64,000 nucleotides of DNA, taken from the NCBI GenBank assembly GCA_937924505.1, contig CALDSR010000050.1, positions 1-64,000 of the forward strand. The letters are read 5' to 3'. Numbering within the stretch: position 1 is the stretch's first letter; every line of letters starts with the position of its first letter. This DNA comes from an uncultured Granulosicoccus sp. Lineage in GTDB: Bacteria; Pseudomonadota; Gammaproteobacteria; Granulosicoccales; Granulosicoccaceae. The translations under genes and the position numbers were made by a program. Under the pieces are notes generated by a model. It saw only the letters and a list, made by a program, of their open reading frames with translations. It made no database searches and was not told the origin of the DNA. This document shows positions 62,202 to 64,000 of this stretch, piece after piece.

Positions 62202-63503
62202 ATGGCGAATCAACGTCTACAGAGCCTGTGCGAGGAATTGCATCCACCGCTGACACCCCACGAGGCCGGGGTCGAATCTGACCGCTGTTACTTCTGTTTT
62301 GATGCACCCTGCATAACAGCGTGTCCGACCGGAATAGACATTCCGCTGTTCATCCGGCAAATAAAGGCTGACAACCCAAAGGGGGCAGCCATAACCATCT
62401 TCAACGAAAACATTCTCGGGGGCATGTGCGCCCGCGTCTGCCCAACGGAAACCTTATGTGAAGAAGCCTGTGTGCGAAACACACAGGAAGAAAAACCGGT
62501 ACGCATCGGCGAGCTGCAACGATTTGCTACCGACACAATGATGGCCACCAACAAGCAACCTTATGTACGAGCTGCCGAGACCGGCAGAAAGGTTGCGGTT
62601 GTCGGCGCAGGACCCGCTGGTCTGAGTTGCGCCCATCGCCTTGCACTGCTCGGTCATGGCGTCACGATCTTTGAAGCGAGACCCAAACCCGGTGGCTTGA
62701 ACGAGTACGGCATTGCCGCCTACAAGACCATCGATAACTTTGCCCAACGCGAAGTTGATTACGTTCTGTCGATCGGTGGCATTGATGTCGAATACAACAA
62801 AGCCCTGGGTACGTCCCTGTCACTCAGCGATTTGAAGAATCGCTTTGACGCGGTTTTTCTGGGAATGGGGCTTGATGATACCAATAGCTTGAATGTCGAC
62901 GGCCATGACATTGATGGCATCCATGATGCGGTTGATTTTATCGCTGAACTCCGACAATCAGAACAACCCGATACGCTGGACGTGGGCAATGACGTTCTGG
63001 TTATCGGTGGCGGCATGACCGCCATTGATGCAGCTGTGCAATCTCGCCTGCTCGGGGCCGACGATGTAACCGTTGTCTATCGGCGCGATCAGAATTCGAT
63101 GAATGCCAGCGCCTTTGAACAACAGATAGCGCAAACGCAGGGCGTATTGCTGAAAACCAATTGGCAACCCGTGCGCATTGTTGCGGACAACGGCAAACTC
63201 ACCGGCGTCGAGTTTGAACAGACCGAAACCCGCGACGGCGCACTTCAGGGCACCGGTGTCAAACGAATCTTCAACTGCGACCGCCTGTTGCTTGCAATAG
63301 GACAACAGTTTGGGGCGGCCGAATCACTCGATGGTGTGACACTTGAACATAAGCGTATCGCGGTGGATGCCAACGGACGCACCAGCGACACCCAGATCTG
63401 GGCGGGTGGCGATTGCGTCGCCGGAGGTGAAGATCTGACCGTCAGCGCTGTGCAAGCGGGAAAACTCGCCGCCATGTCCATCCACGACGTCTTGTCGGCT
63501 TAA
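62202..63503 (+). CDS. preT: Dihydropyrimidine dehydrogenase, NAD-binding subunit PreT
   Basis: A 433-aa Fe-S flavoprotein that feeds electrons from NADH to PreA for reduction of uracil and thymine. Eight N-terminal cysteines (29, 32, 37, 41 and 76, 80, 86, 90) form two cluster motifs like those of glutamate synthase small subunit. FAD binding is at VAVVGAGPAGLSCAHRLALLG and NAD at LVIGGGMTAIDAA. It is followed 19 nt later by preA, so the pair makes the PreTA enzyme. Other GltD-like proteins look similar, but the preA neighbour settles it. Confidence 0.92.
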   Translation: MANQRLQSLCEELHPPLTPHEAGVESDRCYFCFDAPCITACPTGIDIPLFIRQIKADNPKGAAITIFNENILGGMCARVCPTETLCEEACVRNTQEEKPVRIGELQRFATDTMMATNKQPYVRAAETGRKVAVVGAGPAGLSCAHRLALLGHGVTIFEARPKPGGLNEYGIAAYKTIDNFAQREVDYVLSIGGIDVEYNKALGTSLSLSDLKNRFDAVFLGMGLDDTNSLNVDGHDIDGIHDAVDFIAELRQSEQPDTLDVGNDVLVIGGGMTAIDAAVQSRLLGADDVTVVYRRDQNSMNASAFEQQIAQTQGVLLKTNWQPVRIVADNGKLTGVEFEQTETRDGALQGTGVKRIFNCDRLLLAIGQQFGAAESLDGVTLEHKRIAVDANGRTSDTQIWAGGDCVAGGEDLTVSAVQAGKLAAMSIHDVLSA

Positions 63504-63522
63504 CCCTTTACAGGAGAACAGT

Positions 63523-64000
63523 ATGGTTGACTTGCAGTCCAACTTTCTCGGCATCAAATCACCGAACCCGTTCTGGCTGGCCTCTGCCCCACCGACGGAC
63601 AAGGAAATCAATGTTGTCCGCGCCTTTGAAGCGGGTTGGGGTGGCGTTGTGTGGAAGACGCTGGGCGAGGATCCACACATCGTCAATGTCAATGGGCCAC
63701 GTTATGGGGCTGTCTATTCATCAGACAGAACCTTGATGGGACTTAACAATATCGAACTCATCACTGACCGACCGCTACAAACCAACCTTGACGAAATAAA
63801 ACGTGTCAAACGAGACTGGCCCGATCGTGCTGTCGTTGTGTCTTTGATGGTGCCGTGCGAAGAACGCAATTGGGCCGACATACTCAAACAGGTGGAAGAC
63901 ACGGGCGCTGATGGTGTTGAACTGAACTTTGGTTGTCCGCACGGGATGTCAGAACGTGGCATGGGAGCAGCCGTTGGACAAGTCCCCGAATACATCGAGA
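63523..64000 (+). CDS. preA: Dihydropyrimidine dehydrogenase, catalytic subunit PreA (partial, runs off right edge)
   Basis: The first 159 codons of an FMN-containing TIM-barrel dehydrogenase, reading MVDLQSNFLGIKSPNPFWLA, WGGVVWKTLGEDPHIVN and VELNFGCPHGMSERGMG, a close fit to PreA/DPYD. Substrate-loop sequences and the C-terminal ferredoxin part are beyond the window. CAGGAGA gives a strong Shine-Dalgarno. PreTA starts reductive pyrimidine breakdown, which yields beta-alanine. Confidence 0.92.
   Translation, partial: MVDLQSNFLGIKSPNPFWLASAPPTDKEINVVRAFEAGWGGVVWKTLGEDPHIVNVNGPRYGAVYSSDRTLMGLNNIELITDRPLQTNLDEIKRVKRDWPDRAVVVSLMVPCEERNWADILKQVEDTGADGVELNFGCPHGMSERGMGAAVGQVPEYIE

Overview
The window is a stretch of chromosome from a gammaproteobacterium, probably a marine or environmental one. 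The evidence is conserved gene order: lptF/lptG facing pepA-holC-valS; rnr-rlmB followed by rpsF-rpsR-DUF2232-rplI-dnaB-alr; hfq-hflX-hflK-hflC-yjeT-hisZ-purA; and xerD-dsbC. Propionyl-CoA carboxylase, a C-terminal sorting-tail protein, curli-type genes and lysine-rich histone-like sequence suggest a non-enteric lineage. I cannot name the genus. Genes are dense, operons are coupled by ATGA or GTGA overlaps, and I see no insertion sequence, prophage, integrase or CRISPR array.

Layout. 1-2 kb: LysE-type exporter and FAD amine/amino-acid oxidase (minus). 2-9 kb: a Lon-family protease, then xerD-dsbC-TPR-DUF3187 (minus), then moeA. 9.3-10.3 kb: a lysine-rich repeat protein and an AT-rich gap. 10.3-18.4 kb: RDD protein, lptG/lptF, pepA-holC-hypothetical-valS. 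18.4-28.6 kb: MocR regulator facing a flavin-type oxidoreductase, DUF2970, an outer-membrane protein, yheS, lemA with two TPM-domain genes, an MFS transporter, galU and fdxA. 28.7-37.5 kb: alr, dnaB, rplI, DUF2232, rpsR, rpsF, rlmB and rnr (all minus). 37.6-44.6 kb: tRNA-Leu(CAG) followed by an accessory-looking block with a decayed TetR regulator, orphan palindromic operators, a double-cupin gene and a curli-like operon. 44.6-51.1 kb: the hfq-to-purA cluster (minus). 51.3-58.1 kb: a surface-anchored protein and the propionate route prpE-pccB-pccA-mce. 58.1-64 kb: DUF533, a double-FHA protein, ccmI, an EamA transporter, and preT-preA (cut by the window edge).

The most interesting part is the curli-like (type VIII secretion) locus at 39.4-44.6 kb. 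It has a recognisable CsgF and CsgG and two curlin-repeat proteins. One curlin is about three times the size of E. coli CsgA; the other is small and rich in Asp and Ser. The CsgG carries a C-terminal extension of about 250 residues, and two of its three pore-constriction residues differ from E. coli (Tyr51 to Asp, Phe56 to Leu by alignment). No clear CsgE or CsgD is present. A 133-residue secreted protein translationally coupled to the small curlin may be a very diverged CsgE or a new component. Upstream lies 578 bp of gene-free DNA with spaced direct repeats.

Other notable items are two CTATC-N4-GATAG palindromes flanking a TetR C-terminal remnant, an RNase R with a 270-residue lysine-rich tail, and a separate gene made largely of GKKKAR hexapeptide repeats.
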